A DNA stretch of 7,690 bases from a bacterium UBA2219 (GCA_002327765.1 DCUH01000092.1:1-7690); one strand, 5' to 3'; positions 1-6,405 are shown, counted from the stretch's first letter. The notes: generated from the sequence alone by a model not told the origin. Translations and numbers: made by a program.

Positions 1-487
1 CCGCCTGCTTCGGCGCGTCGTCCGCCGCAACGGGGGCATCGTCCGCGGCCGGCGCCTGCGGCGCCGTCGCCGCGGCCGGCGCGGGGGCCGGCCGGTCGGC
101 CTGGCGCATCGACAGGACCGCGAGCACGACACCGAGCAGGAGGACCACCCCTGCCGCGAAGATATACGTGGTCTTCCTGCTTCCGCGCTCCCTCTCCCGC
201 TCCAGCCACTCGGGGCGCGGCGCCGGCGCCGGCTCCTCTTCATCCGCGGCCTTCCCCTGGGTGCCCTCGTACTCCGCGAGGACGGGCACGGGGTCCACGG
301 AAAGGTACTTGGCGTACGAGCGGATGAACCCGGCGGAGAAAACCTTTTCGGGCCACCCGTCGTAGTTGCCTTCCTCGATGCCCCGCAGGTAGCGCTGCCC
401 GATGTGGAGCGCCAGCCCCACGTCCTCGATGGTCTTCCCCATCGCCTCCCGACGGGTCTTCCAGGACTCGCCCGCGTTTCCGCTCAT
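1..487 (-). CDS. rodZ: RodZ-like HTH membrane protein (3' end beyond window)
   Basis: The first 162 residues are visible. Residues about 8-73 form a RodZ-type helix-turn-helix (HTH_25-like) domain, recognisable from the RREAMGKTIEDV, RYLRGIEEGNYDGWP and FSAGFIRSYAKYL segments. A hydrophobic membrane helix follows at about 106-126, preceded by a charged stretch (ERERERGSRK), and then a Pro/Ala-rich linker from about 132. This is the RodZ layout: a cytoplasmic HTH that binds MreB, one membrane span and a periplasmic part, acting in rod-shape maintenance. The C-terminal domain is off the window, so total length is unknown. The ATG lies one base after the pilW stop, with GGAG about 10 bases upstream inside pilW. 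Its position after ndk, rlmN and a PilF-like gene matches rodZ synteny in gammaproteobacteria. Slightly odd are Trp where the family usually has Leu before Pro (GWPEKVF) and SVDP in place of GLDP. A generic HTH/TM regulator is the alternative. Confidence 0.82.
   Translation of the reverse strand, partial: MSGNAGESWKTRREAMGKTIEDVGLALHIGQRYLRGIEEGNYDGWPEKVFSAGFIRSYAKYLSVDPVPVLAEYEGTQGKAADEEEPAPAPRPEWLERERERGSRKTTYIFAAGVVLLLGVVLAVLSMRQADRPAPAPAAATAPQAPAADDAPVAADDAPKQA
8..49 (-). repeat. Two tandem 7-residue units in the RodZ linker
   Basis: Residues 147-160 of the RodZ-like protein read AADDAPV followed by AADDAPK, two near-identical 7-residue units in a Pro/Ala-rich stretch. The DNA copies differ at several bases, so this is a diverged, low-complexity linker repeat and not a recent duplication. 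It probably spans part of the periplasmic stalk. No further copy can be seen before the window edge. Confidence 0.4.
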
Positions 488-488
488 T

Positions 489-1262
489 TCATTGCCGCTC
501 CGGGCCGAGGACCCTGAGGTAGCCGACCGCCTGCTTCCTCACCTCCGGATCGTCGGATATCGATAAAACGGTTCTGAACGCCTTCGCCGCCTCCGATGTC
601 CGCTTTGACGCCGCATACGTGCGCCCCAGCTCCATCCAGCCGTCCACGTAGTCGGGCACCGCCTTCACGCACCGGAGAAGGACGGTCTCGGCCTCCTCCG
701 CGCGCCCTTCCTTCGCCAGCAGGGAGGAAAGCCCGATGTACGCGGGAGCGTACCGCTCGTTCAGCCGGAGCGCCCTCCGGTACTGCTCCTCCGCCTTCGC
801 CGCGTTCCCCTTCTGCCGGTACGCCTCGGCCATGTTGTAGACCGCCCATTCGGGGGTCTGGTACCGGACGTCCGCCGCCGCCTTCTCGAATTCACGGATC
901 GCCTCGTCCCACGCCTGCCGGTCCGCGAGAACGATCCCCAGGTTGTTATGCGCGTCGGCGAAATCCTCCCTCTTGCCGATCGCCTTGCGCAGGTTTTCCT
1001 CCGCCTTTTCCCCCTCGCCCCTCGCCCGGTAGACGAGCCCGATCAGCATGTCGACTTCCGCGTTGGACGGGTCCAGGTCCGAGGCCCGCATCAGCTCCTT
1101 CATCGCCATCGGGAGGTTGTTCTGCCGAAGGTAGGTGACTCCCATGTGCATCCGGGCGTCCGCCTCCTTCCTCTGGGCCTCCGTCGGGGCGGCGCAGCCG
1201 GAAAAGAGCCAGACCGCCGCGACGAGCGGCAGGAAGGGCAGGAAGAACCGCCGCGCGGTCAC
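489..1262 (-). CDS. pilW: TPR lipoprotein, PilF/PilW-like
   Basis: A 257-residue protein starting at GTG. The N-terminus (TARRFFLPFLPLVAAVWLF) is a lipoprotein signal peptide, with a lipobox-like LFSGC placing the lipidated cysteine at residue 23; Phe at -3 is a little unusual. The rest is about six tetratricopeptide repeats, roughly 33-66, 67-100, 102-135, 137-170, 171-204 and 205-238, with typical A-x-Y/W...A and terminal Pro signatures (DLDPSNAEV, AVPDYVDGW). PilF/PilW proteins of type IV pili have this build and size and act as outer-membrane pilotins for assembly of the PilQ secretin. The GTG overlaps the mtnP stop as GTGA, with a GGGGA stretch just upstream, so translation is probably coupled. 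The position between rlmN/mtnP and rodZ supports the PilF family. TPR alone does not prove function, and no pilus gene is in view, so a general envelope TPR lipoprotein remains possible. Confidence 0.72.
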   Translation of the reverse strand: MTARRFFLPFLPLVAAVWLFSGCAAPTEAQRKEADARMHMGVTYLRQNNLPMAMKELMRASDLDPSNAEVDMLIGLVYRARGEGEKAEENLRKAIGKREDFADAHNNLGIVLADRQAWDEAIREFEKAAADVRYQTPEWAVYNMAEAYRQKGNAAKAEEQYRRALRLNERYAPAYIGLSSLLAKEGRAEEAETVLLRCVKAVPDYVDGWMELGRTYAASKRTSEAAKAFRTVLSISDDPEVRKQAVGYLRVLGPERQ

Positions 1263-2116
1263 AGGTATTTCCCCAGAAGGAGCGACAGCCGTTTCCGCGC
1301 CGGGGCGGGGATGGCCTTCCGCTCCGTGAGAACCGCCTGCTTCATCGCCTCCCCGCACCCGCATTTCCCCGGGAGCGGCAGGAGCTTCGCGGTTTCCCGC
1401 ACGATCTTCCTCGAATTCTCGACGTTCCTCGAAAGGACCGCGAGAATCGCGTCGACGGAAACGTTCCCCTCGGTTTCGTGCCAGCAGTCGTAGTCGGTGG
1501 CCAGGGCCAGCGTCGCGTAGCACAGCTCGGCCTCGCGCGCCAGCTTGGCCTCGGGCATGTTGGTCATCCCGATGACGTCGACGCCCCATTTCCGGTAGAT
1601 GTTCGACTCGGCGCGCGTGGAGAAGGCCGGCCCCTCGATGCAGAGGTAGGTGCCGCGCCGGTGGACCCGCCGGACGACCTTGCGCGCCGCGCGGGCGGCG
1701 ACCGCGGACAGGGCGGGGCAGACCGGGTCGGCGAAGGCGATGTGGGCGGCCAGCCCGTCGGAGAAAAACGTGCTTTCCCGCGACCGGGTGTTGTCGTAAA
1801 ACTGGTCCACCACGACGACGTCGCCGGGGCGTATCGCTTCCTTCATGCTCCCGACGGCGGAGATGGAAAGGAGGGCGTCGACCCCGATCTTCTTCATCGC
1901 GTAGATGTTCGCACGGTAGTTGATCCGCGAGGGAGAGATCCGGTGCCCCCTCCCGTGGCGCGGCAGGAACGCGACGGTCCTTCCCTCGAGCTCGCCCACG
2001 ACCAGGGCGTCGGACGGGTCCCCGAAAGGCGTCCGGACGACCACTTGCCGGACGTTCTTCAAGTCCTCCATTCCGTAAAGACCGGAACCGCCTATGACGC
2101 CGAGAATTCCAGACAT
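1259..2116 (-). CDS. mtnP: S-methyl-5'-thioadenosine phosphorylase
   Basis: This 285-residue enzyme of the purine nucleoside phosphorylase (PNP_UDP_1) superfamily splits methylthioadenosine with phosphate into adenine and methylthioribose-1-phosphate, which recycles the by-product of polyamine synthesis. Visible motifs are GGSGLYG (9-15, phosphate loop), LPRHGRGHRISPSRINYRAN (51-70), SAVGS (86-90), EGPAFSTRAES (161-171), GMTNMPEAKLARE (183-195) and TDYDCWH (207-213). The Asp residues of the last motif stand where PNPs bind 6-oxopurines through Asn, favouring an aminopurine substrate. A C-terminal CGC (Cys252, Cys254) recalls the CxC of archaeal MTAP II. A methylthioinosine or broader phosphorylase cannot be excluded. 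The ATG at 2116 is the only start that keeps the phosphate loop. No Shine-Dalgarno sequence precedes it, unlike its neighbours; a promoter-like element does. The stop overlaps the GTG of pilW. No other methionine-salvage gene is in the window. Confidence 0.93.
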   Translation of the reverse strand: MSGILGVIGGSGLYGMEDLKNVRQVVVRTPFGDPSDALVVGELEGRTVAFLPRHGRGHRISPSRINYRANIYAMKKIGVDALLSISAVGSMKEAIRPGDVVVVDQFYDNTRSRESTFFSDGLAAHIAFADPVCPALSAVAARAARKVVRRVHRRGTYLCIEGPAFSTRAESNIYRKWGVDVIGMTNMPEAKLAREAELCYATLALATDYDCWHETEGNVSVDAILAVLSRNVENSRKIVRETAKLLPLPGKCGCGEAMKQAVLTERKAIPAPARKRLSLLLGKYL

Positions 2117-2122
2117 AGTAAG

Positions 2123-2151
2123 ACTATAGGTAGATCGTGGGCCCCGCTCAA
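2123..2151 (-). promoter_or_regulatory. Candidate sigma-70-type promoter for a leaderless mtnP transcript
   Basis: Read on the minus strand, TTGAGC (2151-2146) is followed by a 17-base spacer and TATAGT (2128-2123), giving 4/6 and 5/6 matches to the -35 and -10 consensus at ideal spacing. Only six bases (CTTACT) separate TATAGT from the mtnP ATG, so the expected start of transcription falls on or next to the A of ATG. Upstream, A7 (2162-2156) and A5 (2179-2175) tracts in the 3' end of rlmN lie where an UP element would. The patch is strikingly AT-rich for this DNA. The -35 box includes the rlmN TGA. Activity is inferred from sequence only. Confidence 0.55.
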
Positions 2152-3236
2152 CCCCTTTTTTTCTGAATCTTCGATTTTTCCCCTATCTCTGCGCGCAGTT
2201 GCCCGCACGCGGCCCGGATATCCGCGCCCCTGCGTTCGCGGGTGATCGTCTGGATGCCGGCGGCCTGCAGTATGTCGCGGAACCGGTCGACCGTTTCCTG
2301 GCCGGGGGGCACGTACGGGGAACCTTCGTGCGGGTTGTAGGGAATGAGGTTCACCTTGATCCGGGCGCCCTTGAGCAGGCGGGCGAGCGCGGCCGCGTCC
2401 CCGGGGGCGTCGTTCACTCCGGAAAGCAGCACGTACTCGGCGGTCACCTTGCGACCGCTCTGGAGCGGGATGCGCCGCATCGCGGCCGCCAGCTCCTTCA
2501 AGGGATATTTCCGGTTGACCGGCATCAGGAGGGAGCGCCGGGCGTCGTCGGAGGCGTTGAGGGAGACGGCGAAGCTCACGGGGTATTTCGACGCGAGCGA
2601 CAGCATCTCCGGCACGATCCCCGCGGTGGACACGGTGACCCGCTTGCCGGAAAGGCCGAAGCCGTACTGGGAGAGGAGGATGTCGATCGCGCGCGAGACC
2701 TCCGCGACGTTGCGCAGCGGCTCCCCCATCCCCATGAACACGACGTTCGTCAGGCGCTCCCCCCGCTCCGCCAGCCGCCTCGCGAAGAAGCACACCTGGT
2801 GCACGATCTCCGCGGAGGACAGGTCCCGGCGCAGTCCCATCGCGCCGGTCGCACAGAAGCCGCACCCCAAAGCGCACCCCGCCTGGGAGGAGATGCAGAG
2901 CGTGCGCCGCTCCTCGTCCGGGATGAGGACGCTTTCGATTCCCTCCCCGTCATCTAGGCGGAACAGCGCCTTCTCCGTGCCGTCCCGCGAAACGTCGATC
3001 CGCTCGGCGGGAGGCGCCGAGATGCGGCAGGACGCCGCCAGCAGCGCGCGGAAATCCTTCGACAGGTCGGTCATCCCCGCGAAATCGTCGACGAGCTTCC
3101 CGTAGATCCACCGGGAAAGCTGCCGCGCCCGGTACCGTTCCTTTCCCCAGCGGGAAAGGAACGACTCCAGCTCCGCGAGGGGCATCCCCTTCAGATCGGT
3201 CCGGGGATCGACGGAACGGGCCCCGCCTTCATCCAT
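2148..3236 (-). CDS. rlmN: Dual-specificity 23S rRNA/tRNA adenine-C2 methyltransferase RlmN
   Basis: A 362-residue radical-SAM enzyme that methylates C2 of A2503 in 23S rRNA and of A37 in some tRNAs. The cluster motif CALGCGFC gives Cys121, Cys125 and Cys128. Cys114 (TLCISSQ) and Cys344 (DIRAACGQL) match the two catalytic cysteines of E. coli RlmN (118 and 355), the latter being the one that carries the transferred methyl. MGMGEP at 168-173 is the SAM-binding segment. The N-terminal accessory domain is recognisable at about 14-75 (LSRWGKERYRARQLSRWIYG). Length is normal. The start at 3236 lies four bases after the ndk stop and keeps the family-typical DLKGMPLAEL; Met18 is a later alternative, and the frame remains open upstream, but that segment is low-complexity and overlaps ndk. 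A Shine-Dalgarno sequence is weak, so reinitiation after ndk is likely. The Lys-rich tail is encoded by A-tracts that may double as promoter DNA for mtnP. Confidence 0.95.
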   Translation of the reverse strand: MDEGGARSVDPRTDLKGMPLAELESFLSRWGKERYRARQLSRWIYGKLVDDFAGMTDLSKDFRALLAASCRISAPPAERIDVSRDGTEKALFRLDDGEGIESVLIPDEERRTLCISSQAGCALGCGFCATGAMGLRRDLSSAEIVHQVCFFARRLAERGERLTNVVFMGMGEPLRNVAEVSRAIDILLSQYGFGLSGKRVTVSTAGIVPEMLSLASKYPVSFAVSLNASDDARRSLLMPVNRKYPLKELAAAMRRIPLQSGRKVTAEYVLLSGVNDAPGDAAALARLLKGARIKVNLIPYNPHEGSPYVPPGQETVDRFRDILQAAGIQTITRERRGADIRAACGQLRAEIGEKSKIQKKRG

Positions 3237-3240
3237 CGGT

Positions 3241-3672
3241 TTAGTTGACGATTTCCAACTCGCCGAAGAAGTAGCGGATTTCCATTGCGGCCGTTTCCGG
3301 CGCGTCGGACCCGTGGACGATGTTCTGCTCCACACCGTCCGCCATGGACGCGCGGATCGTCCCCGGGGCCGCCTTTTTCGGGTCCGTCGCTCCCATCAGC
3401 TCGCGGTTCCGCGCGATGACGTTCTCGCCCTCCAGGACCATGACGACGATCGGGCCGGAGGACATGAAATCGGTGAGGGAGCCGAAGAAGGGGCGCTCCC
3501 GGTGGACCGCGTAGAACCCTTCCGCTTCCCGCTTCGTGAGACGGATCATCTTCATCGCCGCGATGCGGATACCCGCCGCCTCGAAGCGCCTCACCACCTC
3601 CCCGATGACGCCCTTGCGGACGCCGTCGGGCTTCACGATGGAGAGGGTGCGCTGTAATCCTGACTGCTGCAT
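3241..3672 (-). CDS. ndk: Nucleoside diphosphate kinase
   Basis: A 143-residue enzyme that moves the gamma phosphate from NTPs (mostly ATP) to NDPs through a phosphohistidine, balancing the NTP and dNTP pools in the cytoplasm. Family signatures are RTLSIVKPDGV (8-18), the FYAVHRERPFF region (53-63) and NIVHGSDAPETA (117-128), with catalytic His120 in the HGSD motif. The length is that of the family. The ATG shares its A with the korC stop (TGATG), and AAGGAG lies nine bases upstream inside korC, so translation is probably coupled to the oxidoreductase genes. The frame is open far upstream but without ndk-like sequence. Downstream rlmN follows after four bases, the same order as in E. coli. 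Behind SucCD, Ndk could pass NTP formed by succinyl-CoA synthetase to other nucleotides; that link is inference. Confidence 0.97.
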   Translation of the reverse strand: MQQSGLQRTLSIVKPDGVRKGVIGEVVRRFEAAGIRIAAMKMIRLTKREAEGFYAVHRERPFFGSLTDFMSSGPIVVMVLEGENVIARNRELMGATDPKKAAPGTIRASMADGVEQNIVHGSDAPETAAMEIRYFFGELEIVN

Positions 3673-4220
3673 CAGACCGTTCTCCTTTCGACGAGCTCGT
3701 ATCCGGCCGAAAGAGCTTTCCGGTTCAGCTCCTCGGTCCCCTTCGGGACGCGGGAGAGGACCGCCTTCTCGACCGCCTCGCGGCTCACCCTCCCGGTGAT
3801 CGCCGCGATTGCGCCGATCGCCACGATGTTGGCGACGAAAGCCTTGCCGACCGCCTCGGAGGCGGTGCGGATGATCGGGAGGCGGATGACGTTGTAATCC
3901 CCCGCCGGGACGTCGTGGACGAAGTCCTCGTCCACCAGCAGGGTCCCGCCCTCCTTGACGTCCTTGCAGTATTTCGCGCACGCCTCCTGGGTCAGCGCGA
4001 GCATCAGGTCGATCGACGTCGCCTTCGGGAAATCGATCGCGCCGTCCGAGAGGATGACTTCCGACTTGGACGCCCCGCCGCGCGCCTCCGGCCCGTACGA
4101 CTGGCTTTGGACCGCGTTGATCCCGTCGTAGATGGCCGCCGCCTCGGCGAAGATGACCCCGGCCAGGATCAGCCCCTGCCCCCCGGATCCCGAGAACCGG
4201 ATCTCGTATCGCCCGCTCAT
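3672..4220 (-). CDS. korC: 2-oxoglutarate:ferredoxin oxidoreductase, gamma subunit
   Basis: A 182-residue gamma subunit of a 2-oxoacid:ferredoxin oxidoreductase (POR-gamma family). The N-terminal GSGGQGLILAG (11-21) is the glycine-rich signature of this subunit, and SYGPEARGGASKSEVILSD (41-59) is its other highly conserved block. In four-subunit enzymes it packs against the alpha and beta chains and takes part in binding CoA. The ATG at 4220 overlaps the korB stop as ATGA, with GGAG about 11 bases upstream. Its frame stays open for more than 600 codons upstream through korB and korA, but that stretch is Arg/Pro/Gly-rich shadow sequence, so a fusion is not supported. Its stop overlaps the ndk start by one base. 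The substrate is inferred from the neighbouring sucCD; 2-oxoisovalerate or another 2-oxoacid cannot be excluded from this subunit. Confidence 0.92.
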   Translation of the reverse strand: MSGRYEIRFSGSGGQGLILAGVIFAEAAAIYDGINAVQSQSYGPEARGGASKSEVILSDGAIDFPKATSIDLMLALTQEACAKYCKDVKEGGTLLVDEDFVHDVPAGDYNVIRLPIIRTASEAVGKAFVANIVAIGAIAAITGRVSREAVEKAVLSRVPKGTEELNRKALSAGYELVERRTV

Positions 4221-5032
4221 GATTTGAGCCGCTCCACCATCCCGTAATAGGCCTCGCAGAACTCCGGCTTGCCGTCCACGCGGTGCAGCACGCCCATGGG
4301 GAACTTCCCCGCCGCCTCGTCGGGCGAGAGTTTCGCGTACGCGGCCGCCGGGACGAAGGCGTCCTTCATCCAGAGGAGCATGTCCGTGGGGCTCTTGAAC
4401 TTGTTGCGCCGGCCGTACGTGGTCGGGCAGGCGTTCACGATGTCCACGACGGAGAAGCCCCGGTGCCGCATCGCGTCGACGATGAGCTTGTCGAGCGCCG
4501 CCGCGTGGTAGGCGGTGCCGCGGGCGACGAAGGTGGCCCCCGCCCCCGTCGCGAGCGCCGGGATGTCGAAGGCGAAGTCGACGTTGCCGTACGGCATGGT
4601 GGAAGCGAACCGGCCGGGCTGCGTGGACGGGGAGTACTGTCCGCCCGTCATCCCGTAGATGAAGTTGTTGAAGACGAGCAGCGTGATGTCGATGTTGCGC
4701 CGGCAGGCGTGGATGAAATGGTTGCCGCCGATCGCCGTCGCGTCGCCGTCGCCGCTGACGACCAGGACGTGCTTGTCCGGCTTCGCCATCTTGAGACCCG
4801 TGGCGAAGGCCAGCGCGCGGCCGTGGGTCGTGTGGAGGGTGTTGAAGTCGACGTACCCGGGGAGGCGCGAGGCGCAGCCGATCCCGGAGACCAGCGCGAT
4901 GTCGTCCGGATCCAGCCCCTGGGCGTCGACGGCGCGCAGGAGCGACTTGAAGACGATCCCGTAGCTGCACCCGGGGCACCAGATGTGCGGCAGCTTCCCC
5001 GGCCGGATGTACTTGCCATAGTCGAACGCCAT
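4217..5032 (-). CDS. korB: 2-oxoglutarate:ferredoxin oxidoreductase, beta subunit (thiamine diphosphate-binding)
   Basis: A 271-residue beta subunit holding thiamine diphosphate and the catalytic-site [4Fe-4S] cluster. CPGC (Cys19, Cys22), GIGCASR (Cys53) and NACPTTYG (Cys202) supply four cysteines with spacing like that of structurally known 2-oxoacid:ferredoxin oxidoreductases. GDGDATAIGGNHFIHA (94-109) followed by FNNFIYGMTGGQYSPST (121-137) is the Mg/thiamine diphosphate motif. The enzyme decarboxylates a 2-oxoacid, forms the acyl-CoA and reduces ferredoxin, or runs backwards as a carboxylase. The ATG abuts the korA TAG directly, with GGGAGG eight bases upstream, and the stop overlaps korC. 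Adjacent sucCD makes 2-oxoglutarate/succinyl-CoA the likely pair; VOR-type (branched-chain) enzymes look similar. Confidence 0.94.
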   Translation of the reverse strand: MAFDYGKYIRPGKLPHIWCPGCSYGIVFKSLLRAVDAQGLDPDDIALVSGIGCASRLPGYVDFNTLHTTHGRALAFATGLKMAKPDKHVLVVSGDGDATAIGGNHFIHACRRNIDITLLVFNNFIYGMTGGQYSPSTQPGRFASTMPYGNVDFAFDIPALATGAGATFVARGTAYHAAALDKLIVDAMRHRGFSVVDIVNACPTTYGRRNKFKSPTDMLLWMKDAFVPAAAYAKLSPDEAAGKFPMGVLHRVDGKPEFCEAYYGMVERLKS

Positions 5033-6163
5033 CTACAGGGCCTCCCGGATCCGGGCGAGGATCTGCGCCGGGGTGATCGGGTCGCCGTCGACCCGGTGGA
5101 TCCCCTCGACCGCGCAGCGCCCCTTCGCGCAGCGGTCCACCTCGAGGACGATCTGCCCCAGGGAGAGCTCCGGGACGACGATCCGCCGCACCCGGCCGGA
5201 AAGGGCCGCGACCTGCTCCTCGGGGAACGGCCAGACGGTCAGGGGTCGGAACAGCCCGGCACGGATCCCCTCGGACCGGGCCTGGTCCACCGCCGTCTTG
5301 GCGGATCTCCCGCAGATGCCGTAGGCGAACACCGCGACCTCGGCGTCCTCGAGCCGGTGCTCCGCGAACCGCACGATGTCGCCCCGGTTCCCCTCCACCT
5401 TGCGGAGGAGCCGGAGCTCGTCCGTGTGGATCCGGGGAGACGCGTTCACGGGGAAGCCGTCCGGGCCGTGGTTCAGCCCCGTGACGTGGTACCTGTACCC
5501 CTCGAAGAAATTCGCCATCGGCGGGACGTCGCCCCGGCTGTCGTCGTAGGGCAGGTACTCGGACGGCGGGCAGGTCGGGCGCGGCCGCCCGACCAGCGGG
5601 ATCGCGCCGGGTTCCGGGATCTCTATCCGCTCCCGCATGTGCCCCACGACCTCGTCGAACGCCACGATCACCGGCGTGCGGTACTTCTCCGACAGGTTGA
5701 ACGCCCGGACCGTCTCGGAGAAGATCTCCTCCACGTAGGCGGGCGTGAGGCAGATGGAGGGGTGGTCGCCGTGCGTCCCCCACCGGCACTGCATGATGTC
5801 GCTCTGGCCGGGCCCCGTGGGGACCCCCGTGGACGGCCCGCCCCGCATCACGTCGACGACGACGCAGGGAATCTCGGTCAGCATGGCGAACCCCAGGTTC
5901 TCCTGCTTGAGGGAGAAACCGGGGCCGGACGTGGCGGTGAGCGCCTTGCATCCCGCCAGCGACCCGCCGATCACCGCCGCCATCGCCGCGATCTCGTCCT
6001 CCATCTGGAGGAACACCCCGCCGGACCGCGGGAGCTTCCTCGCCAGGTGCTCCGCAACCTCGGTGGAGGGCGTGATCGGGTAGCCCGCGAAGAAATTGCA
6101 GCCGGCGTACAGCGCCCCCTCGGCGCACGCCTCGTTCCCCTGAAGGAGCTTTACACGGGTCAC
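5033..6163 (-). CDS. korA: 2-oxoglutarate:ferredoxin oxidoreductase, alpha subunit
   Basis: A 376-residue alpha subunit (KorA/VorB type) with pyrimidine-binding and transketolase C-terminal-like domains. GNEACAEGALYAGCNFFAGY (9-28), with PITPSTE (29-35), is the start of domain I. TATSGPGFSLKQE (77-89) and RGGPSTGVPTGPGQSD (107-122) are conserved around the active site. FRPLTVWPFPEEQV (305-318) and PELSLGQI (331-338) mark the C-terminal domain. There is no gamma domain at the N-terminus, so this is the split four-subunit enzyme. I chose the GTG at 6163, where similarity begins: it overlaps the korD stop as GTGA and has AGGAGG seven bases upstream. An upstream ATG at 6370 would add about 69 residues that merely shadow korD. 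The exact 2-oxoacid is not readable from motifs; sucCD next door argues for 2-oxoglutarate. Confidence 0.93.
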   Translation of the reverse strand: MTRVKLLQGNEACAEGALYAGCNFFAGYPITPSTEVAEHLARKLPRSGGVFLQMEDEIAAMAAVIGGSLAGCKALTATSGPGFSLKQENLGFAMLTEIPCVVVDVMRGGPSTGVPTGPGQSDIMQCRWGTHGDHPSICLTPAYVEEIFSETVRAFNLSEKYRTPVIVAFDEVVGHMRERIEIPEPGAIPLVGRPRPTCPPSEYLPYDDSRGDVPPMANFFEGYRYHVTGLNHGPDGFPVNASPRIHTDELRLLRKVEGNRGDIVRFAEHRLEDAEVAVFAYGICGRSAKTAVDQARSEGIRAGLFRPLTVWPFPEEQVAALSGRVRRIVVPELSLGQIVLEVDRCAKGRCAVEGIHRVDGDPITPAQILARIREAL

Positions 6164-6405
6164 GGGGCCTCCTCCTTCCTCTCGACGGAAATGGCGAAGT
6201 CGGGGCAGCGCATCTCGCACTGCATGCAGAGGATGCACTTGTCGATGTCGGCCACCTTGGACTTGAACCGCTCCATGCCGAGCGCCCGGACGGGGCACAG
6301 CTTCACGCAGATCTCGCACCCCTTGCAGTAGCGCGGGACGACGCGGATCCGCACCTTCGCGTTCTCCCACTCCTCGACCTTCTCCGCCTGCCGCCCCTTC
6401 GTCAT
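6160..6405 (-). CDS. korD: 2-oxoglutarate:ferredoxin oxidoreductase, delta subunit (2x[4Fe-4S] ferredoxin-like)
   Basis: An 81-residue ferredoxin-like protein with two complete CxxCxxCxxxCP clusters: Cys27, 30, 33, 37 and Cys57, 60, 63, 67. Each should hold a [4Fe-4S] centre passing electrons from the catalytic cluster in KorB to free ferredoxin. It has a charged N-terminal extension of about 20 residues and an acidic/basic tail. The ATG at 6405 follows the sucD stop by 28 bases, with GGGGAG four bases before it. Its stop overlaps the GTG of korA (GTGA), tying the two translationally. In the order korD-korA-korB-korC it completes a four-subunit enzyme. By itself it could be called a ferredoxin, but its location shows the subunit role. 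Confidence 0.92.
   Translation of the reverse strand: MTKGRQAEKVEEWENAKVRIRVVPRYCKGCEICVKLCPVRALGMERFKSKVADIDKCILCMQCEMRCPDFAISVERKEEAP
6171..6176 (-). promoter_or_regulatory. Ribosome binding site of korA
   Basis: AGGAGG, within a longer GGAAGGAGGAGG run, lies seven bases before the GTG at 6163. It is inside the last codons of korD and settles the choice of the GTG over the upstream ATG. Confidence 0.8.

Noticed and set aside
2151..2162. A7-G4 run near the rlmN stop as a programmed frameshift or slippage site
   Set aside because: It lies two codons before the stop, the frame does not match the classic X XXY YYZ pattern, and no extended product in another frame looks conserved. An A-tract upstream of a promoter explains it better.
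2136..2162. Rho-independent terminator on the plus strand ending in T7
   Set aside because: The T7 is there, but the preceding sequence forms only a three-base GGG/CCC stem, and there is no plus-strand gene to terminate.
3672..6128. An 818-codon minus-strand frame that would fuse a long N-terminus to KorC
   Set aside because: Only the last 182 codons look like protein of a known family and have their own ATG overlapping the korB stop. The upstream part is an Arg/Pro/Gly-rich shadow of korA and korB in another frame.
4283..6331. Plus-strand open frame of 682 codons opposite korB and korA
   Set aside because: Its product is a low-complexity Arg/Asp/Val/His-rich string with no motif, while the opposite strand encodes KorA and KorB with all family motifs. 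GC-rich codon bias leaves the antisense frame free of stops.
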